Source: Sulfurisphaera javensis
Lineage (GTDB): Archaea > Thermoproteota > Thermoprotei_A > Sulfolobales > Sulfolobaceae
Reading direction: 5' to 3'
Length of the DNA: 64,000 bases
Assembly: GCF_041154675.1 (NCBI RefSeq)
Contig: NZ_AP031322.1
Location: 1,797,812 to 1,861,811 of the forward strand
A program made the translations under genes and the position numbers. The notes below the pieces were generated by a model. That model ran no database searches and was not told the DNA's origin. It worked only from the letters and a program-made list of their open reading frames with translations. This document shows positions 21,040 through 29,766 of this stretch, piece by piece. The number at the start of each line of letters is the position of its first letter. Position 1 is the first letter of the stretch.

Positions 21040-22950
21040 TTAATCTCTCCTCAATGGTATTTCATAGACTGGTATAAAATCAGATATTGCATTTGCTATT
21101 GATGCATAAGCCCCGGAAATGCTGTTTTCCCCAATTCCTCTAAACCCACCTGGAGTATTAGATGGTGTGTGAAGCAACTCAACCTCAATTTTTGGTACCT
21201 CTTTTGCTGTTGGAATTAAGTAGTTATAAGGATCATTAACGTCTTCATAAAGTACACCTCCAAGTGCCTGAATTATTCCTCCTATTATTTGGCCTCTAAC
21301 TTTTTCTTCATCTCCAGCAACCCCAATATCTACAATCGTATAATTCTCTATAACTTTGAAGTTTACTCCATCATAACCAACCACGGTAACTTGACCACTC
21401 ACTGCACCTACAGAGTCCTCTGGCTCATAGCACTTTATTGAATAAATTTCCTTATCTTTAATTTCCCATGGGAACTCATTAAGCAATTGTAATACTCTGT
21501 TTATTCCTCCTAAACTCTCAATCTTTTCTTTTAACTCTTTTACAGCTAAAAGCGTAGCATTCCCAGCAGTTAAGACACTTCTGCTTGCCCAACTTCCAAA
21601 CCCATTTACATCTTGAGAACCAGTATAAACTACTACCTTGTCATAATTTAGTTCTTTAGCTACAATCTTTTTTAAGACATCAGATATCCCTTGTCCCATA
21701 TCAACAGTAGTGGTCTTTACTTCAATTATCCCACTTTTGTTTAATCTTACTGAAACGCACTCATAACCTCCAACAAAAGATTTTTCTTCTCCGATTAAGA
21801 TTTTTGATGTTGGAGAGGCATAATGAACGTATAAGGAAACACCTATTCCTATCTTGTATTTCTCTTTGAATTCTTCATACTTCTTCCTCACTTTTTCAAT
21901 CACTTTCTTTACATTACCTATATCTTCAATGTTTGCTAAATTCTTTTCTCTTATATCTATTGGAGAAAACTTTAATTTTCTAGCTACTTCATCCATTATC
22001 CTTTCTATTACAAAGAAAGCTTCTGGCCTACCAAAACCTCTAAAAGCACCTTGTGGTGGATTATTACTCGCGATAACTTTAATATTAGTTCTTATTTTAA
22101 TATCATATATGTTCCTTAGGTTTATTAAAGTTACGTAAAGTGGAGAAATGCCAGTCCATGGTAATGGGTAAGCTCCCATGTCATATGTTATATCATCTAT
22201 TATCCCAGTGATCTTTCCGTTATTATTGAAATATACTTTAACATCATGCTCTTGGCCTCTTCCTTGAGATGTCATTATATGTTCAGATTTTCTTTCGATC
22301 CATTTTAAATTCTCTCCAGTAACATAAGAAAGAGCTATAACAGCAAGTTCCTCGCTTACTATATCCTGTTTTGCCCCAAATCCACCACCAACCCTAGGAA
22401 CTCGTACCTCAACTTTATCTTCTGATACATCTAACATGTCTGCAACAATTTTTTTAACTACAGTAGGTGCTTGAGTTGAAATTCTTATTACTATCTTCCC
22501 ATCTTCATGAGTAACTATTACTGCTCTTCCTTCTAAGGGAGCCGGAGATTGCCTATTAAACTTTAATTTTAATGAGAGTGAATCTTCTCCTATCTCATAT
22601 TCTCCTTTAGAAAAAGAAAAAATAACGTTATCAGGCTCATATATTGGCCCTTCTAAGTCTTCATATTCTACCTCAACTTCATCTTTTTTATCTTCAGCAT
22701 CATATTCATCTTCACCTATAACCATTCCTATTGGTTGCCCTACATAAAGTGCTTTATCTTTTGCTAATAATGGTATTTCAATATCCTTTAGTTTTCCTTC
22801 ACTTTCAAAAATCTTTGGTACTCTAAAATCTATATCTTCCCATGTAAATGCCTTACCACTAATCTTAAACCTAGCGTACGGTTTGGTAGATCGTATAAAT
22901 GAAACTACTTTATATTTTCCTTTGATATCGTCTACATAGTGATAAAACAT
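21040..22950 (-). CDS. Xanthine dehydrogenase/CO dehydrogenase family molybdenum-binding large subunit
   Basis: The protein has the aldehyde oxidase/xanthine dehydrogenase large-subunit domains: an N-terminal a/b hammerhead (residues about 1-110, with KALYVGQPIGMVI) and the molybdopterin-binding part. In the latter I see GGGFGAKQDI, GAFRGFGRPEAF, DMGQGISDV, a GSWASRS segment and the C-terminal catalytic glutamate in GFRGIGENSISGA. These enzymes hydroxylate carbon next to ring nitrogen. At 636 residues it is shorter than most large subunits (about 750). No FAD (CoxM) or [2Fe-2S] (CoxS) subunit gene lies nearby, so it must borrow partners. It is followed by a CodA-like hydrolase one base downstream. 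Confidence 0.84.
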   Translation of the reverse strand: MFYHYVDDIKGKYKVVSFIRSTKPYARFKISGKAFTWEDIDFRVPKIFESEGKLKDIEIPLLAKDKALYVGQPIGMVIGEDEYDAEDKKDEVEVEYEDLEGPIYEPDNVIFSFSKGEYEIGEDSLSLKLKFNRQSPAPLEGRAVIVTHEDGKIVIRISTQAPTVVKKIVADMLDVSEDKVEVRVPRVGGGFGAKQDIVSEELAVIALSYVTGENLKWIERKSEHIMTSQGRGQEHDVKVYFNNNGKITGIIDDITYDMGAYPLPWTGISPLYVTLINLRNIYDIKIRTNIKVIASNNPPQGAFRGFGRPEAFFVIERIMDEVARKLKFSPIDIREKNLANIEDIGNVKKVIEKVRKKYEEFKEKYKIGIGVSLYVHYASPTSKILIGEEKSFVGGYECVSVRLNKSGIIEVKTTTVDMGQGISDVLKKIVAKELNYDKVVVYTGSQDVNGFGSWASRSVLTAGNATLLAVKELKEKIESLGGINRVLQLLNEFPWEIKDKEIYSIKCYEPEDSVGAVSGQVTVVGYDGVNFKVIENYTIVDIGVAGDEEKVRGQIIGGIIQALGGVLYEDVNDPYNYLIPTAKEVPKIEVELLHTPSNTPGGFRGIGENSISGAYASIANAISDFIPVYEIPLRRD

Positions 22951-23045
22951 TAAATAAATAAAGGAGGCGAATTTTTATATCTTTTTATTAACTTAATTAA
23001 ATAACTTAAGAGGAATGAAAGAAGGAAAAAATTTACTTACTTAAG

Positions 23046-24563
23046 TTAATCTGGAGGTATTTCTTTATAAATCATGTTTATATCTATTCCTTTACCTAAA
23101 TTAATTTGCCTAGCTACTATGTATATTATTGCTCCAACAACAAAACTACCTATTACAAACCCTAAAGTTATTGGATTAGGCACCCCATTTGGTTGAGCAA
23201 AACTAAACACTGGATTTGTTACAGATTCATATGTCAAAAATACAAAGTAGCCAGCTTCAAATATACCAGCACCTATTAATGGAATTATTTTGTTCTTTAT
23301 TCCATAAATTACTCCCGCTACACTTACTGTAAAGAAATAAACCATTCCAATTACTATTGCTCCATAAAGTGCTAAGGCACCGTTAAATGATATTACTGGT
23401 AAGGCTAAAAATGCTAAGGTTAAAATTAAGTCAAATAAATGAGTATAAACTGGAGATCCATATCTATTTAATCTAGTAAATATTTCTGGAAATACTCTGT
23501 CAAAAGCCATTGCAAATATGTATCTAGAAAAGACAATAACACCATAAGCTAAAACTGCAAACTCCCAAGTCATTAACCCAATTCCTATAATCCACTGTAA
23601 AACTGGATTACTTGTTAATCCAATTGCAACAGTCCAGAAAGTGTAAACGAAAGAGCTTGCAGAGTTTGTAAACATGTAAGTTGTGAAAGTATAACCTCCT
23701 GCCAAATACATTAAACCAAATCCTAAAGTCACCAAAATTCCAGTAGCTAATAATGGAATAATAACTCCGTATTGAACATATTTAACTTTCTTTGCCTCAG
23801 ATGCAATAGCTGGAGTTGCTTGCATCCACGGATAAGTAAATATTGCAAGTAACGGGAGTATGCCAGTTAATGAAACTATTAAGTTAGGCGGAGGAACTGT
23901 AGATGCATAATTAGATGGTGGAACTATTCCTTCTCTTTCTAGGAAAGGAATTATAGCAGTATGAAAATCTGGGATATTAATTCCAATGACTATCATAGCT
24001 ATTATTGTTGTAATAAGAGAGACTAATGTACTTACAGTTACTAAAGTATAACCCCATTTAGCTCTAAATATGTTAAAAGCTATTATTACTCCAAAAAGTA
24101 CTGCTCCTAATATGTAGGAAGGAATTGGGGCTGAAAGAGATGATGACAAAGATACTAATGAGGATATTCCATCCATAGTTCCTATAGTTCCTACAACTGT
24201 TCCAACAGCTGAAGAAAAGAAATATGCTACTAATGCAAAAAATGCAGTAGATTCTATCATTAAAGCAAAAGCCATCGTTACTCCTACACTCCCATGCAAA
24301 ATTCTAGATAACCAAATATAATCACCCCCTGTCTTTGGAATCTTACCAGCTAGAACCATGTAAATATATGCTTGTGGCAAAGTTAGTATTAATCCTATTA
24401 ATGAAGCTATCCATATTACTCCACCAGGTGGAATATAAGGTGATATTGAATTAAATAATGCTACTCCAGCTGACATATTGCCTAAATTTAGCATTATAGA
24501 GTCTAATGCACTTACATTTTTAACTAACCCAGAACTTTCTCTAACGAATAAACTTTTACTCAT
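23046..24563 (-). CDS. APC superfamily permease, paralogue 2
   Basis: About 12 membrane helices and the N-terminus MSKSLFVRESSGLVK match the other APC permeases here. A start 12 bases further upstream is open, but I prefer the ATG that begins MSKSLF because both paralogues begin this way and because TTTAAAT on the minus strand lies about 25 bases before it. The protein has the early GGDYIWLSRI segment typical of the family. It diverges from a dihydropyrimidinase gene across a 105-base promoter region, so cargo and hydrolase substrate may be linked. Confidence 0.8.
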   Translation of the reverse strand: MSKSLFVRESSGLVKNVSALDSIMLNLGNMSAGVALFNSISPYIPPGGVIWIASLIGLILTLPQAYIYMVLAGKIPKTGGDYIWLSRILHGSVGVTMAFALMIESTAFFALVAYFFSSAVGTVVGTIGTMDGISSLVSLSSSLSAPIPSYILGAVLFGVIIAFNIFRAKWGYTLVTVSTLVSLITTIIAMIVIGINIPDFHTAIIPFLEREGIVPPSNYASTVPPPNLIVSLTGILPLLAIFTYPWMQATPAIASEAKKVKYVQYGVIIPLLATGILVTLGFGLMYLAGGYTFTTYMFTNSASSFVYTFWTVAIGLTSNPVLQWIIGIGLMTWEFAVLAYGVIVFSRYIFAMAFDRVFPEIFTRLNRYGSPVYTHLFDLILTLAFLALPVISFNGALALYGAIVIGMVYFFTVSVAGVIYGIKNKIIPLIGAGIFEAGYFVFLTYESVTNPVFSFAQPNGVPNPITLGFVIGSFVVGAIIYIVARQINLGKGIDINMIYKEIPPD

Positions 24564-24570
24564 AAAGTAA

Positions 24571-24641
24571 AGCATTGTATAAGAATTTAAATATATTTTG
24601 TTATATTATACTAATTCTATAACTTAGAAATTCACAATGCT
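24571..24641. promoter_or_regulatory. Divergent promoter with an inverted AGCATTGT/ACAATGCT pair
   Basis: AGCATTGT at 24571-24578 and ACAATGCT at 24634-24641 are inverted copies flanking the space between the permease and dihydropyrimidinase genes. The right copy overlaps the TATA region (CTTATATTT) of the plus-strand gene and the left copy sits just upstream of the permease ATG. The arrangement could be an operator that controls both genes, or chance in AT-rich DNA. Confidence 0.35.
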
Positions 24642-24668
24642 TATATTTCTCCAGTACTACATTTTATT

Positions 24669-25982
24669 ATGATTTTTAAAAACGCAAGAGTCATAACTCC
24701 TCAAGGAATTATTGAAACAGACTTTGAAGTAGAAGAAGGAAAAATTGTTAAAATAAAGAAAGAAATAACTGGGGATGGAAAAGATTTATCCGGTTATTAT
24801 ATTCTACCTAGCGTCATAGATGGACATACGCATTTTAATTCTAGGTATTTAGGAAGTAAAGAAATTATTCCTACAGCTGATGATTATAAAAGTGGTAGTG
24901 AAGTTGCATTAGCTGGTGGGGTTACTACAGTTATTAATTTTATTGATCCATTAAATAGAGGAGTTATTGAAGCTGTTAAAGAGGAGATCGAAAAAGCTAA
25001 GACTACTGCTGGCTTTGATTTTTCTTTTCATTTAATAGTAAAGAGAAAGGAGCAAATTAATTACCTTGATGAAGTGTTCAAGCTTGGAGTAAAAAGTGTA
25101 AAGATGTTTATGGCTTATAAAGGAAGTATGCAAGCTGATGATGAAACTATTTACTTGACTATGAGAAAAGTTAAAGAACTTGGTGGCACTGTAGCTATTC
25201 ACGCAGAAAATGGTGACGTTATTGAAGCTTTACAAGAAGAATATAAAGATAAAAAAGAGGCAATTTATCATGCAATAACTAGGCCTATTGAAGTTGAAGA
25301 AGAAGCTGTAAATAGAGCATCTATGCTAGCCTATTTAACTGGAGTCAAAGCTTATATAGTTCACATTTCTTCACCAACCTCACTTGATATAATAAATTTC
25401 TGGAGAAAGAAAGGGGCAAACATTTATGGAGAAACTTGTCCTCATTACTTAATATTTGATGAAAGTTACTATGAAAGACCGGACGGGTATAGATTTATAA
25501 TGTCACCTCCATTGAGGAAGAAAGAGATGAGAGAGGAATTAGTAAGGAAAATCAACATGGTTGATACTTTAGGCAGTGATTATTCCGGTTTCATGTCAGT
25601 GTATAAGGATAAGGCTTTAAGTTACATTGAAGTTCCTAATGGTGTTTCATCTACAGAATTTCTTGTACCAACGATTATCAGCTTTATGTTTCAAGGCTTA
25701 ATAACTCCAGAAAATGTTGCTAAAATAACATCTGAAAATCAAATAAAACTATATAATATAAAAGAAAAGGGTTTTAAAGTTGGTAGCGATGCTGATTTTG
25801 CTGTAATAAAAAGGGAGGAATGGCAAGTTAAGGATTGGCATGGAAAAATGGATTATTCTATCTATGAGGGAGTAAAGTTTAATGCAAGAGTTGTACAAAC
25901 TTACTTAAGGGGCGAATTAGTGTTTGATGAAGATTATAAGGGAAGTAAAGGATATATGATAAAGAGAGAAGAAATTACATAA
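24669..25982 (+). CDS. Dihydropyrimidinase/hydantoinase, paralogue 2
   Basis: The 437-residue protein is a canonical cyclic amidohydrolase. It has GHTHFN at strand 1, the carboxylatable lysine in VKMFMAYKGSMQ, histidines in AIHAENGD and VHISSPTS, the GETCPHYL segment and the strand-8 aspartate in GSDYSGF. This pattern is closer to dihydropyrimidinases and hydantoinases than paralogue 1 is. It would open 5,6-dihydrouracil or a hydantoin to an N-carbamoyl amino acid, the expected substrate of the nitrilase-family amidase at 16007. A TATA-like CTTATATTT about 25 bases before the ATG indicates a leaderless transcript. Confidence 0.86.
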   Translation: MIFKNARVITPQGIIETDFEVEEGKIVKIKKEITGDGKDLSGYYILPSVIDGHTHFNSRYLGSKEIIPTADDYKSGSEVALAGGVTTVINFIDPLNRGVIEAVKEEIEKAKTTAGFDFSFHLIVKRKEQINYLDEVFKLGVKSVKMFMAYKGSMQADDETIYLTMRKVKELGGTVAIHAENGDVIEALQEEYKDKKEAIYHAITRPIEVEEEAVNRASMLAYLTGVKAYIVHISSPTSLDIINFWRKKGANIYGETCPHYLIFDESYYERPDGYRFIMSPPLRKKEMREELVRKINMVDTLGSDYSGFMSVYKDKALSYIEVPNGVSSTEFLVPTIISFMFQGLITPENVAKITSENQIKLYNIKEKGFKVGSDADFAVIKREEWQVKDWHGKMDYSIYEGVKFNARVVQTYLRGELVFDEDYKGSKGYMIKREEIT

Positions 25983-26300
25983 CGTTTTGCTCATTTAATA
26001 ATCTCGCTAAAAACTTCATAAAAGATTTAATCATTATAGTTAAGATTATACATTATTCATGTTATACACGTTATAATTAAATAATGTTAATACTAACAAC
26101 AAGAGATATTTTCTCTCCTCTCTTTTGAAATGATAAATTACACTGACAAAATAAACAAATTTTGATAAACGGTAACGGCTTACTATGACCAAGCTACGAT
26201 ATTTACTTTTTACTTATTGGCTTATTATCTTACAGTAATGTTTACATATATTCGTAAATGTATGAAATTAGGATTAAAATTTTGCTTAAAATTTTGTAAA
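25983..26300. other. Gene-free stretch at the end of the catabolic island
   Basis: This AT-rich spacer lies between two convergent genes. I see no open reading frame of note, no repeat and no RNA-like structure beyond short T-runs that could end transcription. Confidence 0.4.
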
Positions 26301-27629
26301 CTATTCGTTACTTATTTTAAGATCCCTAACTATTTTTCCTACTAAATTGTTTCTAGCATCTATGTCTCCATTTAATATCTTCTTTATTGTATAATTATCA
26401 ATATAAATTAATATGAAACCCTTTAGATCAACATTCGGTGTATTTGTTATAATAAATTTTACTACTTTAAAGCTGCCTTCTTTTTCATAATCTTCCAATT
26501 TTTTCATATTTCCAACGTTATCAAGTACGTCTTTATTTGAAAGTTTTACATCACCGATATAGACTGTTTCTCCCTTTCTAAAGTATAAGTCAACTATGAC
26601 AGACTTTTCATCAATTCTTCTTCCCCTATCATGAACATATTCTATGCCATATACTCCTTTCAGTTCAATTAATCCTTCGCGTATTTTCTTTTCTAGCTCT
26701 TTCGAAGCTTCTTCTATATTTTCTATATAGAAAGCACTCCTAATGTAATCTCTTATGCAATTAATTTGCTTGTAATCGTTTTTGCAATATTGAAAGGCTT
26801 GTAAATATGCATATCTGGCTAAATCTAATACTGCACTTAAAGTTCTAGCTTCCTGAATTTCCTTAATTTTATATATTTCTTCAGCAAAATCATCACAATA
26901 TGTTTTAAGTATATCTAATTTATCATCATTAGATAATTTAAGTTCTATCTTAATTTCAGAAAGTCTCCTTATTAATGCCCTATCTTTTATCTCACTTACA
27001 ACATCTGGAACCATTGTTACAATAATTGGAATATTTGTTTCATTGATTACCTTATGAAGCTCGGTTAAGTGTCCATCCTTAGCTTTAATTTCATCTATTA
27101 GAAGTGCTACAGTGTCTAATTTAGAAAGGTCATTTAAGAATTCAATTAATCCTTCTACGTTTTCCTCATAAGACATACAATAAAGTTTTTCAGCGTAGGA
27201 GAAATTATTATTCCAATTCTTCTTTTCACAAATATGCCTTAAGAAATTACTAAACTCCTTGGAAAACTTAGTTAGTCCTTTATAGCCAATATCTTTTTGG
27301 TGTTGTAAAAGTATTTCAAACGCTTTTTCTCTTATCTTTTCATATACTGAAGTGTTCTTTATTACATACCATGCAGAGTAGGATAGGCTAGGACTATTCA
27401 CTAAATCTAGGTAGAGTATAAAGCTATATTCCTTTAAATCTTTCTTAACTACATTAAGAAGAGTTGTTTTCCCCATGCCCGGTTCTCCTATAATTGATAT
27501 TACAGTATTCTTTCTAGCTAGTATAGCTTCTTTAATCTTATTTGACGTCTCTATCCAAAGTCTTCCAGCGATTTTAACGTTCTCGTCTTGGTATTTTGAT
27601 ACTGTATACTCTGGAAAGTTACAAACCAT
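26301..27629 (-). CDS. AAA+ ATPase with C-terminal PD-(D/E)xK nuclease-like domain
   Basis: The N-terminal part is an Orc1/archaeal-ATPase-like AAA+ module. Walker A is GEPGMGKT (about residues 48-55 from this start), Walker B is ALLIDEIK near residue 190, and RRLSEI near residue 230 may be the arginine finger. The last 110 residues form a separate domain with VIVDLYF followed by YIGDVKLSN, the spacing of a PD-(D/E)xK active site. I choose the ATG giving MVCNFPEYTV because a perfect GAGGTGA site precedes it by 4 bases; a start 30 bases upstream would overlap the wHTH gene. With the wHTH protein it forms a two-gene unit of unknown role, possibly defence or plasmid-derived. Confidence 0.62.
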   Translation of the reverse strand: MVCNFPEYTVSKYQDENVKIAGRLWIETSNKIKEAILARKNTVISIIGEPGMGKTTLLNVVKKDLKEYSFILYLDLVNSPSLSYSAWYVIKNTSVYEKIREKAFEILLQHQKDIGYKGLTKFSKEFSNFLRHICEKKNWNNNFSYAEKLYCMSYEENVEGLIEFLNDLSKLDTVALLIDEIKAKDGHLTELHKVINETNIPIIVTMVPDVVSEIKDRALIRRLSEIKIELKLSNDDKLDILKTYCDDFAEEIYKIKEIQEARTLSAVLDLARYAYLQAFQYCKNDYKQINCIRDYIRSAFYIENIEEASKELEKKIREGLIELKGVYGIEYVHDRGRRIDEKSVIVDLYFRKGETVYIGDVKLSNKDVLDNVGNMKKLEDYEKEGSFKVVKFIITNTPNVDLKGFILIYIDNYTIKKILNGDIDARNNLVGKIVRDLKISNE

Positions 27630-27633
27630 TGTT

Positions 27634-27640
27634 TCACCTC
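27634..27640 (-). promoter_or_regulatory. Shine-Dalgarno site GAGGTGA deciding the start of the AAA+ gene
   Basis: GAGGTGA lies 4 bases before the chosen ATG, and its final TGA is the stop codon of the upstream wHTH gene. This gives tight translational coupling and argues against the upstream in-frame ATG. Confidence 0.7.
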
Positions 27641-28170
27641 TTCTTACGAACAATTCCATATAAAGCCCCTCGAATTACAAAGCCCTCTTTTCCTCCAGAA
27701 ATTAATTCATAATTCTGTAATATATAGTCAGAAAATTTTCCCATAAACTGTTCAAGACTCATGCCTAACTGTTCTCTTAAGTCTTTTATTGAAGCATAAC
27801 CCAAATCATCCTTTACTCTTTCATAAACTTTATCAAGGTCTTCAAAACTCTTTGGTCTTCCAAAATATTCAGCTAGAACCTCACGTAAGGCTTCTTTTAT
27901 ATCTTCTAAGTCCTTACTTTTAGTTACTTCTTCTCTTTTAGTTTCCTCTTTTATTTCTATCTTTTTAGCTAATACATAATATTTACTTCTACCAACTGTC
28001 CTATTAAGCTTTATAAACCCTTCTTTTTCTAGTTCATCAAAGATTTTATCAATTGTTTTACTACCTTTTGCACTTAAGAACTCTCTAACTTTACTTCGTG
28101 TAAACTCTTTTGAAGTATCCCCTGCAGTAAATTTGATTATAACATTTATTACATCATCTTTAGTAACCAT
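27634..28170 (-). CDS. Winged-helix DNA-binding protein paired with the AAA+ nuclease
   Basis: Residues 1-70 form a probable winged helix (FTRSKVREFLSAKG, FDELEKEGFIKLNR, then the wing SKYYVLAKK). A charged linker (residues about 70-100, rich in Lys and Glu) leads to a second helical domain of about 70 residues. It is not a recognised named regulator. It is translated just before the AAA+ ATPase gene, so it may recruit that ATPase to a DNA site or regulate it. Similar wHTH plus ATPase pairs occur in plasmids and defence loci, but no specific homologue is claimed. Confidence 0.55.
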   Translation of the reverse strand: MVTKDDVINVIIKFTAGDTSKEFTRSKVREFLSAKGSKTIDKIFDELEKEGFIKLNRTVGRSKYYVLAKKIEIKEETKREEVTKSKDLEDIKEALREVLAEYFGRPKSFEDLDKVYERVKDDLGYASIKDLREQLGMSLEQFMGKFSDYILQNYELISGGKEGFVIRGALYGIVRKKR

Positions 28171-28261
28171 ATAAACTTTTTATCATTATGAATATTTAAA
28201 TTTTAAGCATAGAAGATGAAAAATAATTAGTAGTTTTAAAAATAAAATTCTACCTTAACTT

Positions 28262-28513
28262 TTATCCTCCCCACGAATATCCACTTGAAGAAGAGGACGT
28301 AGTGGAACTACTAGATGAACTACCACCCATCATACTCCCAGATGATGTATTACTCATTCCGCTCCCAGTGGAAGTGTTACTCATTCCAGAGTTCATTGAA
28401 GTCATTCCTGTTGATGAGTTGTGAGGAGTTAATGCTACTACAACAACTACTCCTATTATTACTATAGCTATTACTCCGCTTATTATTGCTATCAACTTTT
28501 TATCTAGTCTCAT
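28262..28513 (-). CDS. Small membrane-anchored Ser/Thr-rich surface protein A
   Basis: The 83-residue protein has a short basic N-terminus, one strongly hydrophobic helix (residues about 8-28) and then an outward tail made almost only of Ser, Thr, Gly, Met and Asn, with repeated GMSNTS-like units. It ends with GYSWGG. The tail is probably O-glycosylated. A second protein of the same design lies at 61500 and the two share a long promoter element. It diverges from a Tat-exported molybdoenzyme. The function is unknown; a pilus- or envelope-related peptide is possible. Confidence 0.65.
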   Translation of the reverse strand: MRLDKKLIAIISGVIAIVIIGVVVVVALTPHNSSTGMTSMNSGMSNTSTGSGMSNTSSGSMMGGSSSSSSTTSSSSSGYSWGG

Positions 28514-28550
28514 CGTAAAAACCTAGATTATATCCTAATTTAAACTTTTT

Positions 28551-28584
28551 CCCAAAATAAAGTAATTCAATGTAACTTTTGATT
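28551..28584 (-). promoter_or_regulatory. Conserved upstream element, copy A (AATCAAAAGTTACATTGAA plus GGGAAAAA)
   Basis: Read on the minus strand, AATCAAAAGTTACATTGAA (28584-28566) is followed after 12 bases by GGGAAAAA. The same 19 bases, the same 12-base spacing and the same GGGAAAAA occur at 61430-61463 upstream of the similar small protein. It lies about 40 bases before the ATG of protein A and inside the divergent spacer shared with the molybdoenzyme gene, so it may serve both directions. Confidence 0.6.
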
Positions 28585-28624
28585 CGGGTAAAATTTTTTA
28601 AAACATAAAGATGAGTAGGGCAAT

Positions 28625-29251
28625 GTGAAGAGAAGGGATTTCCTTAAAGCAATGATAATTTCAACGTCGATTCTAGTCATAGGAAGACTTTCTGCTTACG
28701 AATATCAACAGTACCAACATGCACAAAATTCAATAACACCTTTTGGTTCATGGTATGTTGTTCAAATTTCTTATACTCCAGACGTGTTAATAAATAACTA
28801 CGTTCTTACTGTTGATGGAGAAGTGGAAAACCCGATGACATTTACATATCAAGATTTAGTTAAATTACCTTCTATTGAGATTAAGGATACGATACAATGC
28901 GTTTCAGACCCTTATTTCCTAAAAGCAAATGTTGTATGGACTGGTGTCCCTTTAAAATATATTATTGATATGGTTAAACCAAAGTCAAATGTAATAAAGG
29001 TAGTTGGTTATGGGGCAGAAGGATATACTGCTGATTTACCTGTTTATAAAGCTATGGAACCAAATGTTATTTTGGCTTACATGGTTGATGGCAAACCTTT
29101 ACCCCAAGTTCATGGATACCCAGTGAGGCTAGCAGTTCCAGGTTGGTGGGGATATACTTACGTTAAATGGTTAGTTAGGCTTTATTTTACTTCTAAAAAC
29201 ATTTTAGGTTACTGGGAGTCTAGGGGATATCCAGATGTTGCGAAGAAGTGA
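28625..29251 (+). CDS. Tat-exported molybdopterin oxidoreductase, sulfite oxidase/MsrP-like fold
   Basis: The N-terminus is a Tat signal (KRRDFLK followed by a hydrophobic stretch to about residue 24), so the enzyme acts outside the membrane. The rest is a sulfite-oxidase-type molybdopterin domain with the Mo-ligand cysteine C92 in TIQCVSDP, followed by VWTGVPLKYII and a VHGYPVRLAVPGWWGY segment near the end. At 208 residues it is a minimal catalytic domain, like MsrP (YedY). The GTG start is used because it directly precedes the twin-arginine leader. The next gene, overlapping by 17 bases, is a membrane protein that may be its electron partner. Confidence 0.84.
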   Translation: MKRRDFLKAMIISTSILVIGRLSAYEYQQYQHAQNSITPFGSWYVVQISYTPDVLINNYVLTVDGEVENPMTFTYQDLVKLPSIEIKDTIQCVSDPYFLKANVVWTGVPLKYIIDMVKPKSNVIKVVGYGAEGYTADLPVYKAMEPNVILAYMVDGKPLPQVHGYPVRLAVPGWWGYTYVKWLVRLYFTSKNILGYWESRGYPDVAKK

Positions 29252-29711
29252 TTTACTCAGTTTTTCAGCATTTCTTCCTTTCTTTTCCTTTATATTTCAG
29301 CCAATCTGGGTATTTGGAATACCAATTATGGTCACTTCAATAAAGACTTTTGACCCAACTTTTAAAGACTCAATTTACACCCCGCATTTCAGAAAGAAAA
29401 CGTCATTAGTCCTCTTAGTCCTTTCAATATTAGAAGGAATAACAGGGTTTGGAGCAGGTCCAACAACATCAAACTTCATAACTGAAATAACTCTTGGGTT
29501 ATTAAATAGGGGTTTATCACTAGAACTACATTTAGCCTTAATAACTCCATTAGCCTTATTCTTTGTCTTACATACTGTTTCTGGCTTTGGGTCTATGTTG
29601 ATCTCCAAAGGGATAAAAAATCAGATAGTGTATAAATATGTAATTCCGGTGACATGGCTAGCCATGTATTTAGTTGCAATATACTTAGACTTAAGTTATT
29701 TTATACCTTAG
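29235..29711 (+). CDS. Membrane protein, probable partner of the molybdoenzyme
   Basis: The 158-residue protein has four hydrophobic segments. Histidines in ELHLALITP and FFVLHTVSGFG lie in membrane segments at a spacing that could bind haem b, as in MsrQ or cytochrome-b-like anchors, but only these two are obvious. Its ATG lies inside the end of the molybdoenzyme gene, which strongly suggests that the two proteins work together in electron transfer to or from the quinone pool. I do not recognise a named family. Confidence 0.6.
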   Translation: MLRRSDLLSFSAFLPFFSFIFQPIWVFGIPIMVTSIKTFDPTFKDSIYTPHFRKKTSLVLLVLSILEGITGFGAGPTTSNFITEITLGLLNRGLSLELHLALITPLALFFVLHTVSGFGSMLISKGIKNQIVYKYVIPVTWLAMYLVAIYLDLSYFIP

Positions 29712-29766
29712 ATTTCTTGTCTTTATAAGATTAAAGAATTTTAAATCAAACTTACAGTTATTAATT

